Below are positions 16,548 to 27,525 of a stretch of 64,000 bases of DNA, in pieces. Origin of the DNA: Plesiocystis pacifica SIR-1. GTDB taxonomy: Bacteria; Myxococcota_A; Polyangia; Nannocystales; Nannocystaceae. The stretch covers positions 1 to 64,000 of the forward strand of contig NZ_ABCS01000038.1 of NCBI RefSeq assembly GCF_000170895.1, read 5' to 3'. The notes beneath the pieces were generated by a model. It made no database searches. It had not been told where the DNA came from and worked only from the letters and a program-made list of their open reading frames with translations. Positions within the stretch are counted from its first letter, which is position 1. Each line of letters starts with the position of its first letter. The position numbers were made by a program, and so were the translations under genes.

Positions 16548-17966
16548 TCAGTGCGCGCCGTCGACGAGCATCTCGGCGTTGTCGCGGAAGAACTGGATGT
16601 GGTCGTAATTGAGCCCCGTGACCCCCGCGATCTGGCCGATCTGATCGATGTGGTCGGCGGGCATCAGCCCGAGGTACTCGCCCCACTTCGCGCTCTCGGT
16701 CGGGACCAGGCCGTCGTTGTCGCCAGCGAGGGGCAAGATCAGCTCGTAGGGGATCAACAGCAGGGGGTCGAGGGTGTCCTGACAGCCGATGCCCGCCACG
16801 CAGGTCTCCCCGGCCCAGCTCCAGTATTGAACCTCGGGGTGGTCGAGGTAGGTGGGGTTGAACTCGTCGATCATGTGCGCCTCGCTGAGGGTGTCGAGGG
16901 AGGCGAGCACGTCGGACTGCTGGTCCATGGTCGCGCCGAGGAAGTTGAACAGCCAGGCGAGCACGACCTCGCTCGCGCCGGGCAGCAGGCCCAGGGCGAT
17001 GTCGGGCACGGGGGTGCCGTAGTGGGGCGTGCCGATGGTGATCACCGAGCTGACCTGCGCGCCCATGCCCCCGCCGGCGTCGGCGGCCACGTAGCGCGAG
17101 TCGATGCCGCCTTGGCTGTGGCCGATGAGGTTGACCTTGCGCGCCCGGGCGGCGCCGAGGGTCGCGGTCACGAACTCGACGAGCTGCTCGCCGCGGACGT
17201 CCACGGAGTTGTAGGGGTCGAGGACGGCGATGGCCACGGGGTAGCCGAGGGCCTCGAGGTCCTCGCGGACGTTGTAGAAGTAGGTCAGCGGCCCGATGTT
17301 CTCGAAGCCGGTCCACCCGTGGACGAAGACCATGGGGAAGCGCGTGGTCACGAACTGGCACTGGTTGGTGCACGCGACCTCGATGTCGTAGCTCAGGCTC
17401 AGCTGGGGATCGGCGCCGGGGTTTTGGGCGCGCACGAGCACGGCGAACTCGCCCGAGCGCGGGGCCTCGAAGGCGAGCTCGCCGGTGTCGAGGACCGAGG
17501 CGGTGGCGAGGGCCTCGACGTAGTTCGGCGCGTCGGGGTAGGCCACGGCCAGGTCGACCCCGGCGCCCTCGTCGACGCCGGAGACGGTGATCGTGGTCTC
17601 GACCCCCGTCGCCGCGGACACCCACCACACGTGGTAGTCGCAGGCGCCCAGCTGGACGTCGGCGCGGGACTCCCCCTTGGCCAGGAACTCGCGCGCTTGC
17701 CAGGGCAGGGCGTTGGGGTCGCTCGGGTCGCAGGGGGTGCCGGTCTCCGAGCCGCGCTCTTCCCCCTCGCTCGAGCCGGTGCTGCCGTCGTTGTCGCCCG
17801 ATTCGGAGCCCGACTCGCCGTCTTCTCCGGCGGACTCCTCTTCGGTCGGGGCCTCGGCTCCGATCTCGTCGTCGCGGGTGCCGCCGACGCTGTCGTCGGC
17901 GCAGGCCGGGGCCAGGGCGAGCGCGAGCAGGGAGCAGGCGGGGGCCAAGCGAGCAGTCCAGGTCAT
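16548..17966 (-). CDS. Secreted triacylglycerol lipase/esterase (lipoprotein)
   Basis: A 472-residue alpha/beta hydrolase from the ATG at 17966. The signal peptide ends LAPAC with Cys22, then an acidic Ser/Glu/Asp linker runs to residue 77. Residues 90-200 look like a small beta domain. The lipase core carries the oxyanion motif VHGWTGF at 214, nucleophile Ser283 in G-H-S-Q-G-G, the acid in GDNDGLV (Asp415 or Asp417) and His438 in ADHIDQ, in the order seen in bacterial family I lipases. It would hydrolyse acyl esters outside the cell. It is divergent from the GNAT gene, with 55 bp between the starts. Confidence 0.87.
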   Translation of the reverse strand: MTWTARLAPACSLLALALAPACADDSVGGTRDDEIGAEAPTEEESAGEDGESGSESGDNDGSTGSSEGEERGSETGTPCDPSDPNALPWQAREFLAKGESRADVQLGACDYHVWWVSAATGVETTITVSGVDEGAGVDLAVAYPDAPNYVEALATASVLDTGELAFEAPRSGEFAVLVRAQNPGADPQLSLSYDIEVACTNQCQFVTTRFPMVFVHGWTGFENIGPLTYFYNVREDLEALGYPVAIAVLDPYNSVDVRGEQLVEFVTATLGAARARKVNLIGHSQGGIDSRYVAADAGGGMGAQVSSVITIGTPHYGTPVPDIALGLLPGASEVVLAWLFNFLGATMDQQSDVLASLDTLSEAHMIDEFNPTYLDHPEVQYWSWAGETCVAGIGCQDTLDPLLLIPYELILPLAGDNDGLVPTESAKWGEYLGLMPADHIDQIGQIAGVTGLNYDHIQFFRDNAEMLVDGAH

Positions 17967-18021
17967 GGCCGCATTGTACGGCCAAGGTTGCGCGCTGCGG
18001 GACCCCACCTATGCTGCACGG

Positions 18022-18492
18022 GTGATTCGGGTCGCCACTGCCGAGGACGTCGACCTGCTCGTCGCGCTCAACGAGCACGTGCACGTCGTCCACGTCGAGG
18101 CCGAGCCGCAGCGCTATCGACGGACGCAGGCGCAGGAGCTGCGCCCGTGGTTTGCGGCCTCTGTCGAGGACTCGAGCTGCGTCTATTGGCTCGCCTTCGC
18201 CGAGGGCTCGGGCGCGCCCGTGGGATACCTGCGCGCGGTCGTCCGCGAGCTCCCGCCCAACCCCTTTGGCTTCGGGCGCAAGGAGCTCGAGGTCGATCAG
18301 CTGGCCGTGGCTCCGGCGGCGCGCGGCCAGGGCTGGGGCAGGGCGCTGATGGACGCGGCCGAGGTCTACGCGCGCGGCCAGGGCTGCGGCTCCGTGGTGC
18401 TCAGCGTGATGGCCTTCAATACCGGGGCTCGGGTCTTCTACGAGGCCCTCGGCTATGCGCCCCAGCTGACCCGCATGGCCAAGGCGCTCTGA
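18022..18492 (+). CDS. GNAT family N-acetyltransferase
   Basis: A 156-residue acetyl-CoA-dependent acyltransferase. The GTG at 18022 begins VIRVATAEDVDLLVALNEH, the usual GNAT N-terminus. Motif A is LAVAPAARGQGWGRALM with the R-G-Q-G-W-G phosphate loop, and motif B is AFNTGARVFYEALGY. Length is normal for a single-domain GNAT. The substrate is unknown. It starts 55 bp from the divergent lipase gene and ends 91 bp before the molybdenum enzyme gene. Confidence 0.87.
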   Translation: MIRVATAEDVDLLVALNEHVHVVHVEAEPQRYRRTQAQELRPWFAASVEDSSCVYWLAFAEGSGAPVGYLRAVVRELPPNPFGFGRKELEVDQLAVAPAARGQGWGRALMDAAEVYARGQGCGSVVLSVMAFNTGARVFYEALGYAPQLTRMAKAL

Positions 18493-18583
18493 GCGTTCCG
18501 CGGGTGGGCCATTCGATCGGCGTCACGCGGCGCCGCGCGTCTGGGAAGCCGCGCGCTCGCGCGTTGCTATATTGCGCGGCGAC

Positions 18584-20815
18584 GTGACCACGCACCACAC
18601 CTTTTGTCGCATCTGTGAGTCCCTGTGCGGGCTGGAGGTCGAGACCCGAGACGGCGCGATCACGGCGGTCCGGCCCGACCCCGCCCACGTCGCCACCGGC
18701 GGCTTCGCCTGCGTCAAGGGCCTCAAGCAGCACCGCCTCTACGCCTCCCCCGATCGCCTGATGCACCCGCTGCGGCGGACCGACGCTGGCGACTACGCGC
18801 GGGCGAGCTGGGACGAGGCGAACGCGTCGATCGGGGCCAAGGTCGCCCAGCTGCGCCGGGACCACGGCCCCAACAGCGTCGCCATGTACGTGGGCACGGC
18901 CGCGGGCTTCGGCGTGCTCCACCCGGTGTTCGCCCAGGGCTTCATGACGGCCGTGGGCTCCAAGAGCATGTACGCCTCGGCGACCCAAGACTGCGCCAAC
19001 AAGTTCGCCGTCGCCGACCTCATCTACGGCTTTTGCTTCACCCAGCCCTTCCCCGACCTCGAGCACACCGAGTGCTTGATCGTCGTCGGGGCCAACCCGG
19101 CGGTCTCGAAGTGGAGCTTCTTGCAGGTCCCCAACCCGGTCAAGCGCCTGCGCGAGCTCGAGCGCCGGGGGACCAAGGTGGTGTTCGTCGATCCGCGGCG
19201 CACGGAGTCGGCCAAGGCCGCGGGCGAGCACCTGTTCATCCGCCCGAACACCGACCCCTTCTTCTACCTCGCCTTCTTGCGCGAGATCCTGGCCCGCGAC
19301 CGGGCGGGGCAGGGGGTCATCGACCACGCCCGGCTGCGCCGCTACACCAAGAACTTCGACGCGCTGTGGGCCGTGGTCGAGCCGTGGACCCCCGAGCGCA
19401 CCGCGACGGTCACCAAGATCCCGGCCGACGCGCTGCGCGGCCTCGTCGACGCGTACCTCGGCGCCGACGGAGCCGCGCTCTACAGCTCCACCGGGGTCAA
19501 CATGGGCACCCACGGCTCCATCGGCTTTTGGCTGCAAGAGGTCATCAACGCGGTCTCGGGCAACCTCGATCGTCGCGGCGGGACGCTGGTCGGCGAGGGG
19601 GTCATCGACTTCCCCGCCTTCGGCTCCCAGCGCGGCCTGCTCAAGCGCCGCGATCGCTCCCGCGTCGGCGACTTCCCCTCGGTCAACGACACCTTCCCCG
19701 GGGGCGTGCTGGCCGACGAGATCCTCACCGAGGGCGAGGACCAGGTGCGCGCGCTGTTCGTCACGGGCGGCAACCCGCTGCTGACCATGGCCAACGCCGG
19801 GCGCCTGCGCGAGGCCTTCGGCGAGCTCGAGCTGCTGGTGTGCCTGGACATCTTCCAGGGCGAGACGGCCTCGCTGGCCCACTGGGTGCTGCCTTGCACC
19901 TCGCCGATGCAGCGCCCGGACCTGCCCTTCATCTTCCCGCTCATGCTCGGGCTGCAGTCCAAGCCCTACCTGCAGGCGACGCGCCCGGTGCTCCCGCCCG
20001 CGGGCGAGCAGCGCGACGAGGCGACGATCTATCTGGACCTGTGCCGCGCCGCGGGCCTGAACCTGTTCGACTCCGCCGTGGCCCAGCGCCTGCTCGAGTT
20101 CGGCAAGCGTCGCCACTCTCGCCGCCTGCCGCCGGGGGCCCAGCCGAGCGTGCCCCAGGAGTTCATGCTCGACGCGCTGCTGCGGATCACCGGCCAGGGG
20201 CGCTTTCGGGACCTGCTCGCCGAGCCCCACGGGCGCCGCCGCGGCGAGCATCGCCCGGCCAGCTTCCTCGGCGAGCGGGTGGTGACCGAGGACGGGCTCA
20301 TGGATCTGGCGCCGCCGAGCCTGGTCGCCGAGGCGGCCAAGCTCGAGGCCCACTTCGAGCGCGAGCGCCGGGACGCCCACCGCCTCAAGCTGATCACCAA
20401 GCGGGCCATCACCACGCACAACTCGTGGACCCACAACCTCGACGACTTCGTGCGCGCGCGGACCAACCACCTCCACGTGCACCCCGAGGACGCCGCGCGC
20501 CTGGGCCTGGACGAGGGGGCCTACGCCGACGTCCAGACGGACACCGGGGCCGTGCGCGTGCCCGTGGCCTTCAACGCGGACCTGATGCCGGGGACCGTCG
20601 CGCTGCCCCACGGCTGGGGTCATCAGCACGCCCGCGGGCTCTCGGTTGCGGCCAAGACCGCCGGGGTTAACGTCAACCTGCTCGCCGCCGACGGCCCCGA
20701 GCGCCTCGAGCGGGTCTCGGGCATGGCCAACCTGACGGGCTTCGTCGTCGACGTGAAGCCTGCGGCGGGGCCCTTCGAGCCGACGAGCTGGTCTGGGATC
20801 GCGGCGGAGGGCTGA
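18584..20815 (+). CDS. Molybdopterin oxidoreductase (formate dehydrogenase-like)
   Basis: A 743-residue DMSO-reductase-family protein from the GTG at 18584. An N-terminal 4Fe-4S site uses C8, C11, C15 and C43 (CRICESLC and FACVKG). The likely Mo ligand is C137 in ATQDCANK. VVGANPAVS, NMGTHGSIGFW, VTGGNPLLTMAN and the C-terminal molybdopterin-dinucleotide domain starting near HVHPEDAARLGL complete the family pattern. No Tat signal is visible, so it should be cytoplasmic. No electron-transfer subunit or cofactor gene lies nearby. A formate dehydrogenase-like or other oxotransfer reaction is possible, but the substrate is not determined. Confidence 0.87.
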   Translation: MTTHHTFCRICESLCGLEVETRDGAITAVRPDPAHVATGGFACVKGLKQHRLYASPDRLMHPLRRTDAGDYARASWDEANASIGAKVAQLRRDHGPNSVAMYVGTAAGFGVLHPVFAQGFMTAVGSKSMYASATQDCANKFAVADLIYGFCFTQPFPDLEHTECLIVVGANPAVSKWSFLQVPNPVKRLRELERRGTKVVFVDPRRTESAKAAGEHLFIRPNTDPFFYLAFLREILARDRAGQGVIDHARLRRYTKNFDALWAVVEPWTPERTATVTKIPADALRGLVDAYLGADGAALYSSTGVNMGTHGSIGFWLQEVINAVSGNLDRRGGTLVGEGVIDFPAFGSQRGLLKRRDRSRVGDFPSVNDTFPGGVLADEILTEGEDQVRALFVTGGNPLLTMANAGRLREAFGELELLVCLDIFQGETASLAHWVLPCTSPMQRPDLPFIFPLMLGLQSKPYLQATRPVLPPAGEQRDEATIYLDLCRAAGLNLFDSAVAQRLLEFGKRRHSRRLPPGAQPSVPQEFMLDALLRITGQGRFRDLLAEPHGRRRGEHRPASFLGERVVTEDGLMDLAPPSLVAEAAKLEAHFERERRDAHRLKLITKRAITTHNSWTHNLDDFVRARTNHLHVHPEDAARLGLDEGAYADVQTDTGAVRVPVAFNADLMPGTVALPHGWGHQHARGLSVAAKTAGVNVNLLAADGPERLERVSGMANLTGFVVDVKPAAGPFEPTSWSGIAAEG

Positions 20816-20836
20816 ACGAGGGCGAGCGCGAGCGGC

Positions 20837-22048
20837 TCACTGCGGGCAGATGCCCTCGCAAAAGGGGCCGTTGAGGTTGTTGCAGCCCCCGATCATGCCC
20901 GGGACCGCGGCGGCCGCCCAGGCGTCGATCAACTCCTGCTCGAGCCAGTAGTTGTAGGCAATCTCCGCAGACCCGACGGCGATGTTGGCCGTGGGCAAGC
21001 CGTCCAAGCTCTCCAGCCCGCCCTGGCCCATGATGGTGAGCACCTCGACCGCTTCCAGCTGCTCGAGCCCGGTGAGCGTCGCCAGCTTGGCCTCGGGGTT
21101 GGGCGTGCATCCGTTGGACAGGGTGAGCTCGCCGACGTGGGTGAGGTTCTGGAGCCCCGTGAGGCTCTCGGTGTCGAGGCTCTCGTAGAGCATGAAGCGG
21201 TCCAGCTCGGTGAAGGCCTCGAGGCCCTGCAGGTGGGTGAGCTTCGGGTTGTCGGTCAAGGTCAGGTCCAGATCGGCCTGCTGCGCCAGGCAGCACGCCG
21301 CGACGTCTTCGAGGTCCTCGAGGTTGTCCGCCCCAGAGATGGTCAGGCGCCGCGGAGCCGGGCTCGCGGTTGTCAAGATCTCGAGCTCGGGGCGACCCCA
21401 GCCGCCGAAGCTGATCCAGTCGGCCGCACCCCCGGGCGGCATGGCCAGGCTCTCGAGGGCGTCGTTGTTCGAGCCGATGACCATCAGCCGGTAGATCTCG
21501 ACGTCCTCCGGCAATCCCGAGAGGTCGACGAGGGCAGGCACGCCGCGCAGGCGCAGGTACTCGACCTCCTCGAGGGAGTCGAGGCCGGCGAGGCTGGTGA
21601 GGTTGGGGGTCTCGGTGAGCTCGAGCTCGACGGTGGTCTCGAGGGTCGAGAGGAAGCTGAGGTCCGTGAATTCGCCGGAGATGTAGATCCACTCCGCCTG
21701 GCGCAGGCACGCGAGGGTCGAGAGATCGGTGTCGTCGGTGATCTCGAGGAGATCGAAGATGCTCTGCGGGCAGTTGGGGTCCTCGGCCGTGGTGCTCTCG
21801 CTCTCGCTCTCGCCGTCGGTGGAGCTCTCGCCGTCGGTGGAGCTCTCGCCGTCGGTGGAGCTCTCGCCGGCGTCAGCGTCGGCAGAGTCTGTGTCGGATC
21901 CAATGTCCGAGCCCTGGGTGTCCGAGTCGCCTGCTTCGTCGTCGAGCTGCGCCCCGCCGGGCCCGCACGCCAGGGTGAGGCAGGCGAAGCTGAGGACGGC
22001 CCCGAGCATCGCCCGGTGACCGAGAAGGAGTGGCCGGGGAGAAGCCAT
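20837..22048 (-). CDS. Leucine-rich-repeat lipoprotein
   Basis: A 403-residue secreted lipoprotein from the ATG at 22048. The lipobox LTLAC is followed by an acidic Ser/Thr/Asp linker containing SSTDGE repeated in tandem. From about residue 105 the protein shows irregular leucine-rich repeats of 20-25 residues (for example LTSLAGLDSLEEVEYLRL, LTHLQGLEAFTELDRFML, LTGLEQLEAVEVLTI), like the receptor L-type solenoids common in myxobacteria. A Cys-containing tail ends GPFCEGICPQ. It probably binds a protein or glycan outside the cell. Partner unknown. Confidence 0.83.
   Translation of the reverse strand: MASPRPLLLGHRAMLGAVLSFACLTLACGPGGAQLDDEAGDSDTQGSDIGSDTDSADADAGESSTDGESSTDGESSTDGESESESTTAEDPNCPQSIFDLLEITDDTDLSTLACLRQAEWIYISGEFTDLSFLSTLETTVELELTETPNLTSLAGLDSLEEVEYLRLRGVPALVDLSGLPEDVEIYRLMVIGSNNDALESLAMPPGGAADWISFGGWGRPELEILTTASPAPRRLTISGADNLEDLEDVAACCLAQQADLDLTLTDNPKLTHLQGLEAFTELDRFMLYESLDTESLTGLQNLTHVGELTLSNGCTPNPEAKLATLTGLEQLEAVEVLTIMGQGGLESLDGLPTANIAVGSAEIAYNYWLEQELIDAWAAAAVPGMIGGCNNLNGPFCEGICPQ
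21807..21870. repeat. 18-bp tandem repeat inside the LRR gene
   Basis: Three exact copies of CTCTCGCCGTCGGTGGAG start at 21807, 21825 and 21843, plus a partial fourth. They encode the SSTDGE repeats of the lipoprotein linker and keep the reading frame, so length variation here would be tolerated. Confidence 0.9.
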
Positions 22049-22162
22049 GAGAGATCCTCGCACGGTCATCGTGAGTCGCGCCGATCGTGCATCCACACCC
22101 TCGCCATGGCCGCTGGGGATGGTTCCTTCACCGAAGATGGCGCGCGGAGTACCCGCGCCTCC

Positions 22163-22858
22163 TCAGCCGCCGCCGAAGGCCTCGCCCGCGTAGGCGACGA
22201 GGCCAAAGAAGAACTGGACGGGATCGACCCAGGCCGCGGCCATGAGGGCGTGCTGGCTGTCGGGGAGCCACAGGCGCTCGTGGGTCAGCGACAGGCCCAG
22301 GAAGCCGAGGCTGACGAGGCCGGTCTCGGGCGGGTCCGAGCGGGCGGACCAGCCCATGCCGAACTCGAGGCCGTGGCGGGCACCCAGGGCGGTCGTGTAG
22401 GCGTCGGCGCGGTTGCTGCTGCCCGCGACCACGCTCGCTCGGTAGCCGAGGAAGTAGCTGTCGCCGAAGATGAACCCAACGCTCGCCCCGAGCTCGGCGA
22501 GGTGGCGCCACGCGTTGGTGTTCGCGTCGGGGTGGTGGTCGTAGCGGTAGGCGAAGTGTGGGCGGAGGCCGAGGCCCTTGTAGGTGTCGGTCCAGTACCA
22601 GGCGCGGTCCCAGCCCAGGTCGATGCGCAGGGAGTACTGGAGCGGATCGGGGCCGGTCAGGGGGATGCGCGCGCCAGAGTCGAAGCGCATCGACAGGAAC
22701 TGGGCGGTCTCGGGCGGCCAGCCCTCGACCTTGCCCGGGGCCTCTGCGTCGCCTTCAACCTCTGGGACCACCTCGGTCTCCACCGCGGGGGCCACCTCGG
22801 CCTCTGGAGGGCTGGCCCAGCACACCACGGCGATCAAACTCGGGAGGACCACGGCCAC
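22163..22858 (-). CDS. Secreted outer-membrane-like protein of unknown function
   Basis: A 231-residue protein from the GTG at 22858. A short signal peptide (about residues 1-16, ending CWAS) is followed by a Glu/Pro/Val/Ala spacer. From residue 50 there are alternating aromatic and hydrophobic residues (YSLRIDLGWDRAWYW, GLGLRPHFAYRYDHH, GASVGFIFGDSYFLGYRASV), suggesting an outer-membrane beta-barrel of roughly eight strands. No family is recognised. It lies between the LRR lipoprotein and the aldehyde dehydrogenase on the same strand, with a terminator separating it from the latter. Confidence 0.65.
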   Translation of the reverse strand: MAVVLPSLIAVVCWASPPEAEVAPAVETEVVPEVEGDAEAPGKVEGWPPETAQFLSMRFDSGARIPLTGPDPLQYSLRIDLGWDRAWYWTDTYKGLGLRPHFAYRYDHHPDANTNAWRHLAELGASVGFIFGDSYFLGYRASVVAGSSNRADAYTTALGARHGLEFGMGWSARSDPPETGLVSLGFLGLSLTHERLWLPDSQHALMAAAWVDPVQFFFGLVAYAGEAFGGG

Positions 22859-22885
22859 ACCTCGGTTCTATCACCGGAAGCACGC

Positions 22886-22911
22886 AAAAAGGCGAGCTCG
22901 CGCCCGCCTTT
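22886..22911 (-). terminator. Intrinsic terminator of the aldehyde dehydrogenase gene
   Basis: Arms AAAGGCG and CGCCTTT enclose a short GC-rich loop, followed on the minus strand by five T (22890 to 22886). It lies 34 bp after the stop codon. Confidence 0.7.
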
Positions 22912-22944
22912 CAACGACTCTTGGAGCTTGTCCGAGCCTGGACC

Positions 22945-24534
<1,590 letters not shown>

Positions 24535-24777
24535 GGTCGGTGGCGACCCTAAGCCGCGGCCCCGCGGGCGGACAAGGGGGCGCCTCATGCCAGGCCGGAC
24601 CAGGGAGGGCCGCGGGCGTGAGCAAGCGCCTGCGTGCTGGCTTTTGCACGGGGAGGGGAGTGCGCGTAGCTTGAGAGGCGGCAGGCCGAGTCCGGGCTTC
24701 CTTCTCCAAGTCTACCCACTTTCCTAGCTCGGGCGATTCCCTGCCATCTTTTTTTGGCTACGGGTGGAGACGACTCC

Positions 24778-27492
24778 ATGACTGCGGACACGCGTGCGAT
24801 CGCCGACATCCTGCTTCGGCGTCAGGGCCTCCTGTTCCTCCCCGCGCCGGACTCGTCCGCGGGCGAGGGGGGCTCGCTGCGGGCGATCTTCGCGTGGGGC
24901 CGGTCCAAGCTCGACGACGCGACGCTGCGCCAGACCGCGCGCGAGACCGAGGCCTTCCTGCTCGAGTTCGCGGCGCTCGGCTACGCGGGCACCGAGAAGC
25001 TGCGCCTGGCCGTGGCCGCGCTGGCTTCGGAGCAGCGCCGGGCGGTCCGCGACGGCGCGCTGGCGACCCTGTCGGCGCAGCTCGGCGCGAACCAGGTCCA
25101 CCGCCCGCTGTTTCGCCGCTTCCCCAAGGGCATCCCCCGGGACACCCACGCGCTGTGGGTCCAGCGCGTGCTCAGCCACTACCTGCAGCAGCCCGACCAG
25201 CCTTGCCTGCACTGCGGGGCCGAGGGCAGCACCCACGTCCTCGACCCCTGCGAGCACGTCGTGTGCGACCGCTGCTTCGACGGCGACAACTACTCGGCCT
25301 GCCCGATCTGCAACGCCAAGGTCAGCCGCGACTCGCCCTTCTTCGGCCCGGACATCGTCCGCGAGCTGCCCAAGGAGCAGGTCCGCTTCGCTCGCCTCGA
25401 GCTCGGCGAGGACCTCGAGGCGGCCACGCGCGAGCTCTTCGTGAGCTTGTGCGCCCGGACCCAGGCCCTCAACCCCGTCGACAAGGCCGACCTGGCGGCG
25501 ATCGTCGACCACCACGGCGCGGCGCTCATCCCCTGGCTGCCCGAGGCCATCCCGCTCAAGGAGAACGTCGCGCTGGTCCTCGGCCGGCTCCTGGCCCTGG
25601 CCGGGGACGCGCTGCCGGAGGTCCTGCCCCTGGCCAAGGCGCAGCTGCGCACGGCCACGGACGTGCTCCGAGCCATCGCCGTGTACGCGGGCGCCGACGC
25701 GGCGCTGCAGGGCGAGACCTACGTCCAGGTCACCGAAAAGCGCTACCGCGATCTGCCGTGGTGGGAGACCTGGCTCGAGAACAACCCCAAGCTGGCGCGC
25801 CAGTACGCGGACCAGCCCATCAACGTCAGCGAGTCGAAGACGGTCAAGCGCTTCCCCATGCCCAAGCTGCGCCGAGCCTTCCGCCGCGCGCTGCTGGGCC
25901 TGCTCGAGGAGCTCGACGAGCGCTCGCTCATCGAGGACATGCTGCGCCACCGCTCTTACTGGGTGTGGGTCGGCCAGTTCCTGCACCCGGGGGAGTACGC
26001 CAAGCGCTTCCCCAAGGTCGCGCGGGCGTTCGAGGTCGTGCGGGGCAAGACCTCTTCGGGCGAGAAGGCCCCGGCCTTCGCGGGCTTCTACAGCCAGCTC
26101 GAGGCCGCCGCCGGCCGGGGCGACGCGCGGGCCATGGCCGACCTGCTGGCGACCCGTCCGGGCGAGCTGGGCCGGCGCTTTGATCACCTGCTGCGCGTGG
26201 CCGCCGTCGACGACGCGACGGGAGACGGGGGCAGCGTCGACCATGCCCTCGCGCGCTTCGTCGAGGCGGCGCCGAAGTGCTCGACGCCCGTGCTGCTGAC
26301 CCTATACGCCCTCTTGCCCACGCGCACGCGCCGGGCCAAGCGGCGGATGTTCTGGCCCAAGGGCGGGGTGGTCACGGCGGTGACGACTCCGGACGAGCGC
26401 GCGACCTTGCCCCCGGCGGTCGTCGAGTCGGCGCTGACGTGCGTCGAGGCCGAGCTGCTCGCGCGCTTTGCCGAGGCGCCTCGACACCGCGTCGCCCTCG
26501 TCGACGCGGGGCTCACCGACATCGTCGCGCCCTTCAACGAGCGCACGGCCTCGCCAGCGGCGATCAACCTCCCGCGGGGCTCACGGGTGCGCGTGCCGGA
26601 GGGCAAGACCCTGCGCCTGTTCCTGCACTGGTGCGAGACCGAGGGCGGCCCGAGCACGGACATCGATCTGTCCGTGGGCTTTTACGCCGCAGACTGGAGC
26701 TACCTCGGGGTGTGCAGCTACTACGAGCTGACCTGCGCCATCGCGGGCAAGGCCATCGCGCGCAGCTCCGGCGACCTGACCTCGGCGCCCTTCCCCGAGG
26801 GCTCGAGCGAGTTCGTCGACCTCGACTGGGAGGCCGCCCGGGCCGCGGGTGTTCGCCACGCGGTCATGGTCGTCAACGCCTACTCGGGCGCGAGCTTCAG
26901 CCAGCTCGAGCGGGGCTTCGCCGGGCTCATGCTCCGCGACGACGTCGACGGCCGCGTCTTCGATCCGCGCACGGTCACCCTGCGCTTCGACCTCCAGGGC
27001 GACAACGGCATCTTCACGCCGCTGAGCCTCGACCTCGAGGACGGAACCATGCACTGGCTCGACGTCTACTCGAAGGGCGAGATGGCCTTCAACAACGTCG
27101 CCAGCTCCAACCGGGCGATCCAGCGGGTCTGCCCGGAGACCATCGACTACTTTGGCAGCGGCGTCCGTTTGGACATGTACCGCCTCGGCCTGCTGCACGC
27201 CGCGGCCCGGTCCGCGCAGGTCGTGGTCCGGGCGGGAGACGGGAGCCTGCGCCGCTTCGAGCGGAGCGAAGGCGAGACCGCGGGGGCCTTCCTCGCGCGC
27301 CTGCGCGGGGGCTCCGAGGGCGTCGAGCTGGACGCGCGGGACCTGGCGAAGCTCCTCGGCGAAGAGCCCTGCCTGGCCCTGCTGCTGCGCGGGGACCTGC
27401 CGACCGAGCTGCCCGAGGGCAGCCAGGTCTACGCGCTGGTTCGCGAGGCGCTCACCCCCGAGCTGGCCGCGGCGGACCTGCTCGTCGGGTGA
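24778..27492 (+). CDS. RING-finger protein, MXAN_6230/SCO0854-like
   Basis: A 904-residue cytoplasmic protein from the ATG at 24778, with GGTGGAG 9 nt upstream. Residues 143-178 form a complete C3HC4 RING: C143, C146, C158, H160, C163, C166, C175 and C178, with the spacing of eukaryotic E3 ligases. This is flanked by helical regions. The C-terminal third (about 600-800) has a TerD-like beta-sandwich pattern, with DIDLSVGFYAADWSYLGV and FDLQGDNGIFTPLSLDLEDG. The layout matches the MXAN_6230/SCO0854 family, known in myxobacteria and streptomycetes but without a defined function. It may act in protein-protein or metal-dependent stress responses. Ubiquitin ligase activity is not implied. Confidence 0.85.
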   Translation: MTADTRAIADILLRRQGLLFLPAPDSSAGEGGSLRAIFAWGRSKLDDATLRQTARETEAFLLEFAALGYAGTEKLRLAVAALASEQRRAVRDGALATLSAQLGANQVHRPLFRRFPKGIPRDTHALWVQRVLSHYLQQPDQPCLHCGAEGSTHVLDPCEHVVCDRCFDGDNYSACPICNAKVSRDSPFFGPDIVRELPKEQVRFARLELGEDLEAATRELFVSLCARTQALNPVDKADLAAIVDHHGAALIPWLPEAIPLKENVALVLGRLLALAGDALPEVLPLAKAQLRTATDVLRAIAVYAGADAALQGETYVQVTEKRYRDLPWWETWLENNPKLARQYADQPINVSESKTVKRFPMPKLRRAFRRALLGLLEELDERSLIEDMLRHRSYWVWVGQFLHPGEYAKRFPKVARAFEVVRGKTSSGEKAPAFAGFYSQLEAAAGRGDARAMADLLATRPGELGRRFDHLLRVAAVDDATGDGGSVDHALARFVEAAPKCSTPVLLTLYALLPTRTRRAKRRMFWPKGGVVTAVTTPDERATLPPAVVESALTCVEAELLARFAEAPRHRVALVDAGLTDIVAPFNERTASPAAINLPRGSRVRVPEGKTLRLFLHWCETEGGPSTDIDLSVGFYAADWSYLGVCSYYELTCAIAGKAIARSSGDLTSAPFPEGSSEFVDLDWEAARAAGVRHAVMVVNAYSGASFSQLERGFAGLMLRDDVDGRVFDPRTVTLRFDLQGDNGIFTPLSLDLEDGTMHWLDVYSKGEMAFNNVASSNRAIQRVCPETIDYFGSGVRLDMYRLGLLHAAARSAQVVVRAGDGSLRRFERSEGETAGAFLARLRGGSEGVELDARDLAKLLGEEPCLALLLRGDLPTELPEGSQVYALVREALTPELAAADLLVG

Positions 27493-27525
27493 GCGGACGG
27501 CTTTTGAAGGGTCGAAAGAGACGGC

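Noticed and set aside
24778..27492. Ubiquitin E3 ligase function for the RING protein
   Set aside because: No E1, E2 or ubiquitin-like gene is in the window. RING motifs in bacteria can be purely structural zinc sites.
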